From an uncultured Negativicutes bacterium (GTDB taxonomy: Bacteria > Bacillota > Negativicutes > Acidaminococcales > Acidaminococcaceae), in contig CAMTOO010000008.1 in assembly GCA_947074185.1 (NCBI GenBank), positions 1 through 42,231 of the forward strand: 42,231 nucleotides of DNA, in the 5' to 3' direction. The position numbers and the translations under genes were made by a program. Below, in pieces: positions 1 to 8,551 of this stretch. The stretch's first letter is position 1, and the number at the start of each line of letters is the position of its first letter. Under the pieces are notes generated by a model, which was given only the letters and a program-made list of their open reading frames with translations, did not search any database and was not told the DNA's origin.

Positions 1-144
1 AAAAAAAGTTTTACTTAAAAAAAATACTTCAATATTATATACTATCAAAATTTTTCAGCAAAGAATATAAGTGTGTGTTTGTGGAATATTTACAAAAAAA
101 AACAACTAATTTTTTTTGTTTTTTTTATAAAATAATATAAAGAC

Positions 145-173
145 TTGTCAGAACCTGATTTATATATTATCAT
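145..173 (+). promoter_or_regulatory. putative sigma-A promoter of putP
   Basis: TTGTCA at 145-150 and TATCAT at 168-173 are separated by 17 bp, giving a plausible housekeeping promoter about 80 nt upstream of the putP start. The rest of 1-262 is very AT-rich non-coding sequence. An A/T-only hairpin (around 95-127) lies upstream but has no GC stem, so I do not call it a terminator. Confidence 0.4.
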
Positions 174-262
174 TAGTGCATAAACTTTTTGCAAAGAAGA
201 GATAGTTTTTAAGCTTTTGCTTCTTTAAAAAAGGTTAGATTTTTTTCTAGGGGGGAATTTTT

Positions 263-1756
263 ATGACTCAAGATTGGGGTATGGTAACAGTCCTTGGACT
301 TTACTTTCTTGCAATGTTTGGTATGGGTATATTCCATTTCAATAGCAAAGATGATTTAGAAGGTTATTTATTAGGTGGACGTAAAGTTGGTCCATGGGTA
401 TCAGCACTAAGTGCTGAAGCAAGTGATATGAGCGGTTGGATGCTTATGGGTCTTCCAGGTTACGCTTATGTTTGCGGAATAAGTGCATTATGGATTGCAA
501 TCGGACTTGCTATAGGCACAGTTTTAAACTGGGTTTTTGTAGCTCGTCGCTTGAGAATCTATACAGTTATAGCAAACAACTCCTTAACCTTGCCTGATTT
601 TTTTGAAAATCGTTATAGAGATAAATCAAAAATATTACGCGTAGTTTCTGCAATATTTATTTTCATTTTCTTTTTAATCTATACAGCTTCTGGTTTCGTT
701 GCTGGTGGCCGTTTATTTAACACAGTTTTTGGTGTTGATTATCTATATTCACTTTTAATAACTGCCGGAATCGTAGTATTCTACAGTTTTGCAGGTGGTT
801 ACACAGCTGTTTGTCGTACAGACTTTTTCCAAGGTTGTTTGATGTTCTTCACAATCATCTTAGTACCTGTAACTGGTATTATAGCTTCTGGTGGACCAAC
901 AGCATCTTATGATAAATTGCATGCTTTAAATGAAAACTTCTTTAGTTTTTTTACAGATGCAACTGGTGAAACATTAACATTTACAGCAATAATTTCCTTG
1001 CTAGCTTGGGGACTTGGTTATTTCGGCCAACCTCATATTCTAGTTAGATTTATGGGTATTAGATCTGCAAAAGACATTCCTCAAGCAATTAATATTGCTA
1101 CTGTATGGGTTATTTTCTCCCTCTTCTTCTCTGTAATGTCTGGTTTAGTAGGACGTTTAGTATTAGGAGACTCTCTAAAGGGCGTTAATTCTGAAACAGT
1201 ATTTATGGCATTAAGTGGGCAGTACTTTAATTCAATCGTTGCTGGTGTAATTATCGCAGCAATTCTAGGTGCAATAATGAGTACTTCTTCAAGTCAACTT
1301 CTTGTTACCGCTTCGGCTATCACAACAGATTTTTATCATGCGATTTTACGTAAAGAAGCTTCTCCTCAAGAACTCGTAAATGTAAGTCGTATTTCTGTAT
1401 TCATTGTAGCAGCTTGTTCTTTTACAATAGCACTAAATCCAAACAACTATATTTTAGATTTAGTAGCATATGCATGGGCAGGTTTTGGTGCTTCTTTCGG
1501 GCCATTGCTATTATTCTCACTTTATTGGAAACGCACAACGTTAAGTGGCGCTGTATCTGGTGTTGTTACAGGTGGTATTACTGTACTTCTTTGGAAACAA
1601 TTCTTAGGTAGCACTGGAATTTATGAAATCGTACCTGGTTTCATTATCTCTTCCATAGCAATCTATGTTGTAAGTAAAATGGATAAAGTACCATCCATCG
1701 AAATTACTTCTCTCTTTGATGTTGCAGAAGAAAAACTATCACATAACGAAGATTAA
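263..1756 (+). CDS. putP: sodium/proline symporter PutP
   Basis: A 497-aa member of the sodium:solute symporter (SSS) family that imports proline with Na+ across the inner membrane. About 13 hydrophobic segments cover the whole length. The N-terminal GYLLGGR and SAEASDMSGWMLMGLPG segments and the central GQPHILVRFM segment are characteristic of PutP rather than PanF or other SSS members. Length matches the family (about 490-500 aa). The start is fixed by the GGGGGG-rich ribosome site 8 nt upstream. It is monocistronic: a promoter candidate lies upstream and a strong hairpin terminator directly follows. Proline specificity is inferred from family resemblance. Confidence 0.92.
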   Translation: MTQDWGMVTVLGLYFLAMFGMGIFHFNSKDDLEGYLLGGRKVGPWVSALSAEASDMSGWMLMGLPGYAYVCGISALWIAIGLAIGTVLNWVFVARRLRIYTVIANNSLTLPDFFENRYRDKSKILRVVSAIFIFIFFLIYTASGFVAGGRLFNTVFGVDYLYSLLITAGIVVFYSFAGGYTAVCRTDFFQGCLMFFTIILVPVTGIIASGGPTASYDKLHALNENFFSFFTDATGETLTFTAIISLLAWGLGYFGQPHILVRFMGIRSAKDIPQAINIATVWVIFSLFFSVMSGLVGRLVLGDSLKGVNSETVFMALSGQYFNSIVAGVIIAAILGAIMSTSSSQLLVTASAITTDFYHAILRKEASPQELVNVSRISVFIVAACSFTIALNPNNYILDLVAYAWAGFGASFGPLLLFSLYWKRTTLSGAVSGVVTGGITVLLWKQFLGSTGIYEIVPGFIISSIAIYVVSKMDKVPSIEITSLFDVAEEKLSHNED

Positions 1757-1765
1757 TAAAAAGAA

Positions 1766-1800
1766 AAACCCTGTAGATTAAATCTACAGGGTTTATTTTT
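1766..1800. terminator. bidirectional rho-independent terminator
   Basis: A perfect 14-bp inverted repeat (arms 1766-1779 and 1781-1794) is followed by a T-run on the plus strand and preceded by an A-run. It can end putP on the plus strand and the convergent four-gene operon on the minus strand. Confidence 0.9.
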
Positions 1801-2241
1801 TTACCGCATATTTTCAATAAAATCCTCGAAATTTGTAATGAGCACAGGATGACCTTTTACTTTAAGATCTCTTAATACAGTTCCATAAGACTCATACCAA
1901 GTATCAGCCAATTCCATATCTAAACCTTCAAGTTTATATTGGTCTATCATTTTTACAATAAAACGATTAATTTCACCTGTATCTTTATTTACATTAAGAG
2001 GAATGATTCTTTCTTCTTGTTCAAAATCATTAACTTTCACATCCCAACCGCCTGGAACAGGTGGCAAACGCTTTGCTATAACATAATAAGTTGGAGAAAA
2101 GCCTACGTAGCCACCCATCTTGTTATATAACTTAGCTTTTTCTAAAGGATAACCATTTGCGTTACCCCATTTTACTATTTCCTCATTTACATCTTCATTA
2201 TGAATAATGCTAGGAAATGTTGTTTCTTTTAAAACAGCCAT
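1801..2241 (-). CDS. conserved hypothetical protein, 146 aa
   Basis: I do not recognise this family. The product is soluble, with no signal peptide or membrane segment, and is rich in charged and aromatic residues. It contains a GGYVGFSPTYYVIAKRLPP stretch. AGGAGG lies 8 nt before the ATG. It is the last gene of a tight minus-strand operon (M20 amidohydrolase, two membrane proteins, this gene), 19 bp behind the 148-aa membrane protein, so it may serve the same substrate pathway. That link rests on context alone. Confidence 0.75.
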   Translation of the reverse strand: MAVLKETTFPSIIHNEDVNEEIVKWGNANGYPLEKAKLYNKMGGYVGFSPTYYVIAKRLPPVPGGWDVKVNDFEQEERIIPLNVNKDTGEINRFIVKMIDQYKLEGLDMELADTWYESYGTVLRDLKVKGHPVLITNFEDFIENMR

Positions 2242-2260
2242 TACAAATTCCTCCTAAATC

Positions 2261-2707
2261 TTAAATTTGACCTATTGCTTTTAAGATTGCTTGAGCAATT
2301 ACAGCAGAACCTAAATATGTTCCTGCAAAAACAACGCAAGCTACTACAACAATACGCCAACCTTCTGTAACGAAAATATCTAAATCTTTACCAATAGCAA
2401 TACCTGCGTAAGCTAAAATTGGTGTACATAATTGCAAGAAACCTACTTTTTTAACTGCTTCATTAATAAATTCTGCAGTAGGAACTCCAGGGAAAGTCAA
2501 AATACAACCAAGAGTTACAACATAAGCAACTGCAGGAATTTTTCCTGGTAAAACTTTTCCTAAGCCAATACCTGCAATAGCGATTGCTACAAGAACAATC
2601 ATGCCTGGAATAGCATCTACAAAAGCATGTTTTGTACCTACAACATTAGAAATTAAGGACATAAACCCAACTATAGATAAAGCAATAATAGTATCTTTCA
2701 TATTCAT
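2261..2707 (-). CDS. small integral membrane protein, probable partner of the DUF3100-like protein
   Basis: A 148-aa protein with four or five hydrophobic helices (about residues 7-22, 30-47, 58-74, 90-105, 118-140) and short loops. GGAGG sits 8 nt before the ATG. It starts 3 nt after the 271-aa membrane protein ends. The small plus large membrane-protein pair resembles two-subunit carboxylate transporters such as MadLM in layout only, not in sequence. I infer that the two form one transporter. Substrate unknown; the adjacent M20 hydrolase suggests an acylated amino acid, amide or peptide. Confidence 0.75.
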   Translation of the reverse strand: MNMKDTIIALSIVGFMSLISNVVGTKHAFVDAIPGMIVLVAIAIAGIGLGKVLPGKIPAVAYVVTLGCILTFPGVPTAEFINEAVKKVGFLQLCTPILAYAGIAIGKDLDIFVTEGWRIVVVACVVFAGTYLGSAVIAQAILKAIGQI

Positions 2708-2710
2708 GGT

Positions 2711-3526
2711 CTATTCCTCCTTTTCCTTAGCTTTTTCTACAACAGACGGTGGCAATTCACCATATTTCAACTTATAAGTTTTAGTATATAACCATTCAGA
2801 AAGTGGTAATGCTAACCAAATACTCATATACAAACCATCTAAACCAGACAACATGTTACTAGCTGCACCAAATGCTGCTAATTGATCTGCCATATTAGGA
2901 TAAAGAGCAGAAAGCGACCCAACTGCTGCAGTCATCATACTCGCAGAACCAACACCTGCTGCCATTGCTAAAGCATATGGATGTAGTGGTAAGTAAGTAG
3001 CAAAAATACTTGCCATTAAACCAAAGAAAATTGTACCAATTACAGTACCACAGATGTAAACTCCCATAACCCCGCGACCTTCAGCACTATCTAGACCAAA
3101 GCGTTCGCCAATAAATGCTACATTAGGTTCACGTGCTACAGAATGAGCCGCACCAATAGCTTCACGTTTTAAGCCAATATACACTGCTAGAGGTATACCG
3201 ATAAGCACAGTACCTAAGTTACCTAATTCTTGTAAAATAAGTGCAGGTGATGCCGCTAAAATTTTAGGTAAAGTTGGTCCTATAATAGTTCCGTATTTTG
3301 CCATAAGTAGCATAAGCGTAACTCCCAATAATGAGCTAGCTACTTTCATTTCCTTTTCTCCAGAGATTTTTACACTCTTCAAACACGTAAGTGTACCCAT
3401 AATTAATGCGTACATCATTGGCAAAAGAACTACTTTACCTATGCCTAGATTAATAGTAAAATTACCGATTTTTTCAGCAATAACTACTAATACTAGAACT
3501 ACTAAATGCAATTTCCAATTTAACAC
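2711..3526 (-). CDS. probable DUF3100-family membrane protein
   Basis: A 271-aa polytopic membrane protein with about eight hydrophobic segments and a polar central loop containing SVAREPNVAFIGERFGLDS, followed by a glycine/alanine-rich GVGSASMMTAAVGSLSAL segment. I recall these features from DUF3100 proteins; the family assignment is from memory and moderately sure. The start codon is GTG, with GGAGG 7 nt upstream. It lies 22 bp downstream of the M20 amidohydrolase, which suggests an importer whose substrate is cleaved by that enzyme. This resembles the AbgT-AbgAB arrangement in logic but uses an unrelated permease. Confidence 0.65.
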   Translation of the reverse strand: MLNWKLHLVVLVLVVIAEKIGNFTINLGIGKVVLLPMMYALIMGTLTCLKSVKISGEKEMKVASSLLGVTLMLLMAKYGTIIGPTLPKILAASPALILQELGNLGTVLIGIPLAVYIGLKREAIGAAHSVAREPNVAFIGERFGLDSAEGRGVMGVYICGTVIGTIFFGLMASIFATYLPLHPYALAMAAGVGSASMMTAAVGSLSALYPNMADQLAAFGAASNMLSGLDGLYMSIWLALPLSEWLYTKTYKLKYGELPPSVVEKAKEKEE

Positions 3527-3548
3527 AGTAATTCCTCCCTCTCCTCAG

Positions 3549-4859
3549 CTACTTACTAAAGTAGCTATTTAATTTATTAACATACTCTTCTCGAGTCATC
3601 AAAGGTTTATCCTTAGCTAAAATTTCTTTTGCAACCTTCGCATCATCGAAAAGCAAATCAACTATTAACATGGCAAAGCCTTTTGCTGGTAAAATAACAG
3701 CATCATTAAAATCAGTATATTTAAAACCTGCTGTATGAAGCGAGCCATCTGCGCCGCCAACAAAAGGATGTATTACAGGCATAATATGTGATAAATCTCC
3801 CATATCTGTTGAGGCTGAAAAGTGTCCTACATTCAAAACTTCTACCGTTGGATCGTATTCTTTAATATTTTCAACGAATAAATCATTCATTGTTTTATTG
3901 CAAGATAAAGGCAATTGCCCAGGCATTGTATCAATTACTACTTTAGCTCCGATAGCATCTCCACCTGCGCGTAAAGCTGCATCAACTTTATGATGTGTAT
4001 TTTCAATAGCAATCATAGTTTTTGCACGTACATAAGTTTCCATGCGAACATCATCTGGAACGCTATTTACTAAGTCTCCACCTTTAGTAATAATTGGATG
4101 GACTCTAATAACATCTTCTTCTTTAAAAGTTTCTCTTAAAGAATTTATACTCATCAAACCAATCATTGCGGCATTAAGAGCATTTATTCCTTCATGAGGA
4201 GCTGCTGCCGCATGAGCAGTTTTACCAATATATTGAATGGTTTTACCAATAAAACCATTACTAGATGTACCAATTGCAATTGCTTTTTGTGGCATATTGC
4301 CATTGGAGTGCATTTGCATAGCCATATCTATATCATCGAATTCACCTTTATAAATAAGCTCGCCTTTACCACTCAAGAAATGTGTTTTACCTTCTTCAAT
4401 GAGACGAGAACGATAGGCAATCTCTACATATTCTTCTGCAGGAACACCAAAGAAAACCACGTCCCCAGCAAGTTCTTTTAAAACATCTGTTTTTAAAAAA
4501 CCAGCACATACTGCAAGCATTGTAGCTACTTGTAAGTTATGTCCACAGGAATGTGTTGCTCCCGTCATAGGATCTGCTTTCGGGCTGCTTGGACAAGCTA
4601 TACCATCTAGTTCACCTAACACTGCAACTGTAGGACCAGCCTTACCGCTTTTAGCTCTGCCTTTAACACCTGTTAATGCAAGGCCTTCTTGTGGTTCTAA
4701 GCCTAACTTCTTCATATATGTCGCAACTTTTGCCGCTGTCTTAACTTCTTTAAAGCCTAATTCTGGCTCTTTTTCAATATCTAAGGCTATTTGCTCTATT
4801 TCACTACTACTAGTTTCTATTGCATCGCAAATTATTTTTTTCAGTTGTTCTTTATTCAT
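3549..4859 (-). CDS. M20-family metallo-amidohydrolase (AbgB / ACY1L2-like)
   Basis: A 436-aa cytoplasmic zinc amidohydrolase of peptidase family M20. Members cleave amide bonds of N-acyl or p-aminobenzoyl amino acids and related peptides. Visible active-site elements are ELDG (Asp about 85), CGHN (Cys105, His107), AEE (Glu142-143) and a C-terminal SLHTAGF histidine. I chose the ATG at 4859 because AAGGAG lies 8 nt upstream and the family begins there; the open frame continues to 5033 without a ribosome site. It leads the four-gene operon behind a good promoter and is divergent from cysE. No secretion signal, so the substrate must be imported. The exact substrate cannot be read from sequence. 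Confidence 0.85.
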   Translation of the reverse strand: MNKEQLKKIICDAIETSSSEIEQIALDIEKEPELGFKEVKTAAKVATYMKKLGLEPQEGLALTGVKGRAKSGKAGPTVAVLGELDGIACPSSPKADPMTGATHSCGHNLQVATMLAVCAGFLKTDVLKELAGDVVFFGVPAEEYVEIAYRSRLIEEGKTHFLSGKGELIYKGEFDDIDMAMQMHSNGNMPQKAIAIGTSSNGFIGKTIQYIGKTAHAAAAPHEGINALNAAMIGLMSINSLRETFKEEDVIRVHPIITKGGDLVNSVPDDVRMETYVRAKTMIAIENTHHKVDAALRAGGDAIGAKVVIDTMPGQLPLSCNKTMNDLFVENIKEYDPTVEVLNVGHFSASTDMGDLSHIMPVIHPFVGGADGSLHTAGFKYTDFNDAVILPAKGFAMLIVDLLFDDAKVAKEILAKDKPLMTREEYVNKLNSYFSK

Positions 4860-4905
4860 AAAAAACTCCTTTTTATAAACTTTTTCAAGAATTCCACTAT
4901 CATTT

Positions 4906-4934
4906 ATTTTATCATATTTATAGCATTTGCTCAA
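4906..4934 (-). promoter_or_regulatory. promoter of the M20/DUF3100 operon
   Basis: On the minus strand, TTGAGC (4929-4934) and TAAAAT (4906-4911) are separated by 17 bp. Transcription would begin about 40 nt before the M20 start. It is back to back with the cysE promoter. Confidence 0.6.
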
Positions 4935-4947
4935 TATAATTATTGCA

Positions 4948-4976
4948 TTTACACCGGCCTTTCTTTGTGATAAAAT
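4948..4976 (+). promoter_or_regulatory. promoter of cysE-gltA
   Basis: TTTACA (4948-4953) and TAAAAT (4971-4976) are separated by 17 bp, with an extended TG at 4968-4969. This is a strong sigma-A-type promoter about 30 nt before the cysE ribosome site. The leader is too short for an S-box or T-box, so regulation by a leader RNA is unlikely. Confidence 0.65.
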
Positions 4977-5007
4977 TATTTGGTAAAGACAATGAAAGGG
5001 GCCTATG

Positions 5008-5700
5008 ATGTTTAATAGAATTAAAGCCGACATTAACGTGGTTTTTCAGCGTGATCCTGCTGCGAAATCTAAGCTAGAGGTATTCTTATGTTACCCTGGT
5101 TTACATGCAATCTGGCTCCACAGAATTTCTCACTATTTTTATAAAAATGACTTTGTTATTATACCTCGTCTAATTAATACTTTTTCTAGATTCTTAACTG
5201 GTTGTGATATCCATCCTGGTGCGCAACTAGGTGAAGGGCTTTTTATAGACCATGGTATGGGCTTAGTTATAGGAGAAACAACCGAAATCGGTTCTAATGT
5301 AACTTTATACCAAGGAGTTACTTTAGGCGGTACAGGGAAGGAAACTGGTAAAAGGCATCCTACTATTGGCAACAATGTTGTTATTTCTAGTGGTGCAAAA
5401 GTATTAGGTTCTTTCAAGGTTGGTGATAATAGTAAAATCGGTTCAGGTTCTGTAGTTTTAAATGAAGTCCCTGAAAACTCCGTAGTTGTTGGTGTTCCAG
5501 GTCGTGTTGTAACCAAAGATGGTGTTAAAATATCATCTTCTACTATTATCGATCCGAATTCCCTTATTGACTTAAATCACGATAAATTACCTGATCCTGT
5601 TGCTGATTATGAAGAAGCATTAAATAAACGTTTAGAAGAGTTAACTACTCGTCTAAGCCAATTAGAAACTATAGCTAAAAAGGAGACTAATAATGAGTAG
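5008..5700 (+). CDS. cysE: serine O-acetyltransferase
   Basis: Makes O-acetylserine from serine and acetyl-CoA, the carbon acceptor for cysteine synthesis in the cytoplasm. The N-terminal helical domain (about 1-65) is followed by left-handed beta-helix hexapeptide repeats (about 68-170) including DIHPGAQLGEG, IDHG and GVTLGGTGK, which are typical CysE active-site segments. The C-terminal tail (about 185-230) is acidic and helical. Two ATGs occur in tandem (5005, 5008). AAAGGGG at 4995-5001 is correctly spaced only for 5008, giving 230 aa. The 3' end overlaps gltA by 8 nt, so the two are translationally coupled. Confidence 0.9.
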   Translation: MFNRIKADINVVFQRDPAAKSKLEVFLCYPGLHAIWLHRISHYFYKNDFVIIPRLINTFSRFLTGCDIHPGAQLGEGLFIDHGMGLVIGETTEIGSNVTLYQGVTLGGTGKETGKRHPTIGNNVVISSGAKVLGSFKVGDNSKIGSGSVVLNEVPENSVVVGVPGRVVTKDGVKISSSTIIDPNSLIDLNHDKLPDPVADYEEALNKRLEELTTRLSQLETIAKKETNNE

Positions 5701-7066
5701 AGTTCTAACTACAACTGAAGCAATTAATGAAGCACGTAGATGTCTTAATTGTGCAAAACCTACTTGTCGTAACGGTTGTCCAATAGAAAATGATATTCCT
5801 CAATTTATTCGTGCACTAAGCGAAGGAAATGTTGGTAATGCCTATGAAATAATTTCTGAACATAGCAATCTCCCAGCAATTTGCGGTCGCGTTTGTCCTC
5901 ACGAAAGACAATGTGAATCACATTGCGTCTTAACAAAGAATAAACATGGTATTGAAATTGGTAGTTTAGAAATGTTTGTCGCTGATTTTGCACACGAAAA
6001 CAGTTTGAAACCAATTCCACCTTCTACAGGAAAACGTGGTAAAGTTGCTGTTATAGGTAGCGGACCTGCTGGTTTGACTGTTGCTGGTGACCTTGCAAAA
6101 ATGAATTTTGCAGTTACTATTTTTGAAGGCCAATCTGAGCCTGGCGGCGTTTTATTATTTGGTATTCCAGAATTCCGTTTAAGTAAAGATGTTGTAAGAC
6201 GCGAAATCACTGAATTAACAGATTTAGGTGTAGAAATAAAAACTAATATGTTAATTGGACCAGACTTTACAGTAGACCAGCTCTTTGATCAAGGCTATGA
6301 CGCAATTTTTATGGGAACAGGTACTTCTCTTCCTCGCACCTTAGACATCCCTGGCAAAGAATTAACTGGTATTTTAACAGCTACCTACTTCTTACGTATG
6401 GTAGTCTTAGCAGATAGCGGAAAATTAGACAATAGTGAAACTTTGCTTCATACTGGTGATAATGTAATCGTTGTAGGAGCAGGAAATGTTGCAATGGACG
6501 CTGCAAGAACTGCGGTAAGACGCGGAGCTAAAAATGTAACTGTTGTTTATCATAAAACAGAAGCAGAAATCTCTTGCTTTCCTTCTGAATATGAAGAAGC
6601 TATTAAAGAAGGAATCAACTTCAACTTCTTAAAAAAACCTCTTGCATATCTTAACAAGAAACAAATCCGCGCTTTAAAAAATATTCGTCAACAACCAAGC
6701 GAACAAGATGATACTGTTTTAGCTGGATTGCTTGTACAAAATATTACTAAAACAGCTGATGGCGAATTTGTTGCAGATGGCGGTCAAGAATACTTGCCTT
6801 GCGATTGCGTTATCTTAGCAATCGGACAGCGCCCAGCTGCAAGAATAGTTTCTACCACCAAAGGCATTGAAGTAGACGATAAAGGTTTTGTCATCACTAA
6901 AGAACGTCCTTATGGCATGACAACTCGTGCAGGCGTATTTAGTAGTGGTGACGTAGTACACGGTCCTGCTACAGTGGTGCTTGCAATGAAAGAATCTAAA
7001 AAAGTTGCTGCTGGTATTGCACAATACATTGATGCTAAAAAATTACTAGAAGATTGCGAACAATAA
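5693..7066 (+). CDS. gltA: NADPH-dependent glutamate synthase small-subunit-like oxidoreductase (GltD/GltA type)
   Basis: A 457-aa FAD and iron-sulfur oxidoreductase. The N-terminus carries a Cys cluster (C17, C20, C25, C29, then CGRVCPHERQC further on) for two 4Fe-4S centres. IGSGPAGL (about 120) binds FAD and VGAGNVAMDAA (about 265) binds NAD(P)H. This is the architecture of the glutamate synthase beta subunit, the archaeal-type single-subunit GltA and NfnB. No large glutamate synthase subunit is adjacent, so its electron acceptor is unclear. GGAG precedes the ATG, which overlaps the cysE stop. It ends at a strong terminator. Confidence 0.82.
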   Translation: MSRVLTTTEAINEARRCLNCAKPTCRNGCPIENDIPQFIRALSEGNVGNAYEIISEHSNLPAICGRVCPHERQCESHCVLTKNKHGIEIGSLEMFVADFAHENSLKPIPPSTGKRGKVAVIGSGPAGLTVAGDLAKMNFAVTIFEGQSEPGGVLLFGIPEFRLSKDVVRREITELTDLGVEIKTNMLIGPDFTVDQLFDQGYDAIFMGTGTSLPRTLDIPGKELTGILTATYFLRMVVLADSGKLDNSETLLHTGDNVIVVGAGNVAMDAARTAVRRGAKNVTVVYHKTEAEISCFPSEYEEAIKEGINFNFLKKPLAYLNKKQIRALKNIRQQPSEQDDTVLAGLLVQNITKTADGEFVADGGQEYLPCDCVILAIGQRPAARIVSTTKGIEVDDKGFVITKERPYGMTTRAGVFSSGDVVHGPATVVLAMKESKKVAAGIAQYIDAKKLLEDCEQ

Positions 7067-7078
7067 CTCAATAAAAAC

Positions 7079-7116
7079 AAAGGCTATAACAAGATTAACT
7101 TGTTATAGCCTTTTTC
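7079..7116. terminator. rho-independent terminator after gltA
   Basis: A perfect 15-bp stem (7079-7093 with 7099-7113, loop of 5) runs into a T-run. The A-rich left flank gives a usable U-rich tract on the minus strand too, so it can also stop the convergent CHAD gene. Confidence 0.9.
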
Positions 7117-7179
7117 TTTTAACCAATTAGTAACGGAAGCCACTATAAACGGGTGCTATTATCACTTCACCTTTTTTAT

Positions 7180-8463
7180 TTATTTTTGATTACTGCGCCA
7201 CTCTTGTAGTGCAGTTAAAAAATTATTCCAAAGTTCAGGAATTTCTGCTAAAGCTTCCTCAGCTTTTGCCCGTTCCCACCCTAAAAATAGTGATGTTTCA
7301 TAAACTAATTCTACATTACCTTTATTATGCTTAATAATTAAATTTGCCATCAGCGCATTTACATAATCATCATGCAAGAAACCTAACATATCTTGAAGTT
7401 TCTTCAAACGGCGAATAAGACTGCTATTTACAGCAATGATTGTAATATCTTGCAATACATATCTAAAACGCTTTACTTTAATGCGTATTTTATGCAAATC
7501 TTCCATGTTAGTGAAGTCTGGATATTGTCTTTCTAATCCTTCTAATTTATCTATCCATTCACCAAGCCTTTGATTAATGAATTTCTTTGCTTTTATATCG
7601 CCTGTTTCATCTTCAAATGCTATTTGTAGCCATAGATAGAACCTTGCTAATAATAATGTGTGTTTGTTTAACTTTTGACTAGCTGCAAACTTTTCGTTTT
7701 CACCTTGTCGCATTTTTGTTAGAACTTTTAAAAGTTCTCCTTGTAGTCCTGTATTTCTATCTGATGCTATAACTTGCTTTTGAATTCTTTCACAAGTCAT
7801 TATTGCTACGTCTAGTTCACGCATAGTGGATAAGGATTCTGCCATATTGCGGAAAGATCTTTGCCATTGATAAGCTTGTTTTCCTAATAAATCTCTTTTA
7901 AAAAAGATAAAGCAAGATCTTAGACGACGAAGTTTAACACGCAATTGACGTATTAATAGTTTATCTTGGCAAGCTTCATCTTGTATAAGGCTATGCCATA
8001 ACAAATTAATTCCATAGATTTGATTTGGAAAGAAAGTTTCTACTACATCTCGTACAGTTGCTTTATTTCCTAACTCGACTTTTACAAAGCCTTGCATACG
8101 TTTACAACGCATTTTTATATTAGGTTCACCTAAAACGAAATTATATTTACTTGCTAAAAGCTTTCTAATATTTGTTACTACTTCTGAAATACCCTCAATC
8201 TCATAAGCAAAAACTACATCTTGAATAGGATGTATTTTTGAATCAATAATAATAAGCCCCTCTATAACATGAATCTCGCAAGTTAGAACCTTATTAGCTT
8301 TTTCCAGCTTAATCTTACGATATCTAACCATCGTGTCATCGTTATATCGGCGCTCAACAACAACTCCTGAATCAATGGTGCAACCTAAAATCTTGCCAAT
8401 TTCTTCAGGAAACTCTATAAATTTATCTAAATCTACTGCTTGCAAACAAAGTTTGTATTTCAT
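7180..8463 (-). CDS. CHAD domain protein
   Basis: A 427-aa cytoplasmic protein. Residues about 155-420 form a CHAD (conserved histidine alpha-helical) domain with its two paired basic helices, RQLRVKLRRLRSC and LHKIRIKVKRFRY. CHAD domains bind inorganic polyphosphate. In the first helix the usual histidine is absent; the second keeps it. The first about 150 residues are in the position of a CYTH domain but lack a clear N-terminal ExExK motif, so this is a divergent CYTH-like or unrelated region. GAGGG precedes the ATG. A terminator hairpin for the upstream gene sits just before this ribosome site. Polyphosphate kinase and phosphatases lie 6-11 kb away. Confidence 0.82.
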   Translation of the reverse strand: MKYKLCLQAVDLDKFIEFPEEIGKILGCTIDSGVVVERRYNDDTMVRYRKIKLEKANKVLTCEIHVIEGLIIIDSKIHPIQDVVFAYEIEGISEVVTNIRKLLASKYNFVLGEPNIKMRCKRMQGFVKVELGNKATVRDVVETFFPNQIYGINLLWHSLIQDEACQDKLLIRQLRVKLRRLRSCFIFFKRDLLGKQAYQWQRSFRNMAESLSTMRELDVAIMTCERIQKQVIASDRNTGLQGELLKVLTKMRQGENEKFAASQKLNKHTLLLARFYLWLQIAFEDETGDIKAKKFINQRLGEWIDKLEGLERQYPDFTNMEDLHKIRIKVKRFRYVLQDITIIAVNSSLIRRLKKLQDMLGFLHDDYVNALMANLIIKHNKGNVELVYETSLFLGWERAKAEEALAEIPELWNNFLTALQEWRSNQK

Positions 8464-8475
8464 TTTTATACCCTC

Positions 8476-8513
8476 AAAAAAAAATAATGTTCATTATCCC
8501 TATGAACATTATT
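8476..8513 (-). terminator. rho-independent terminator after the hydroxyacid dehydrogenase operon
   Basis: On the minus strand an 11-bp perfect stem (8503-8513 with 8483-8493, loop of 9) is followed by a T-run (8476-8484). It lies 38 nt after the dehydrogenase stop and its T-run ends about 4 nt before the CHAD ribosome site, so CHAD expression may depend on read-through or on a promoter I cannot see. Confidence 0.8.
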
Positions 8514-8551
8514 ATATATCTAAAAGATTATAACTTCAAGTTATTCAATTT

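Noticed and set aside
95-127. A/T-only hairpin upstream of putP as a terminator
   Set aside because: The stem has almost no GC pairs and would be unstable; it is more likely low-complexity AT sequence.
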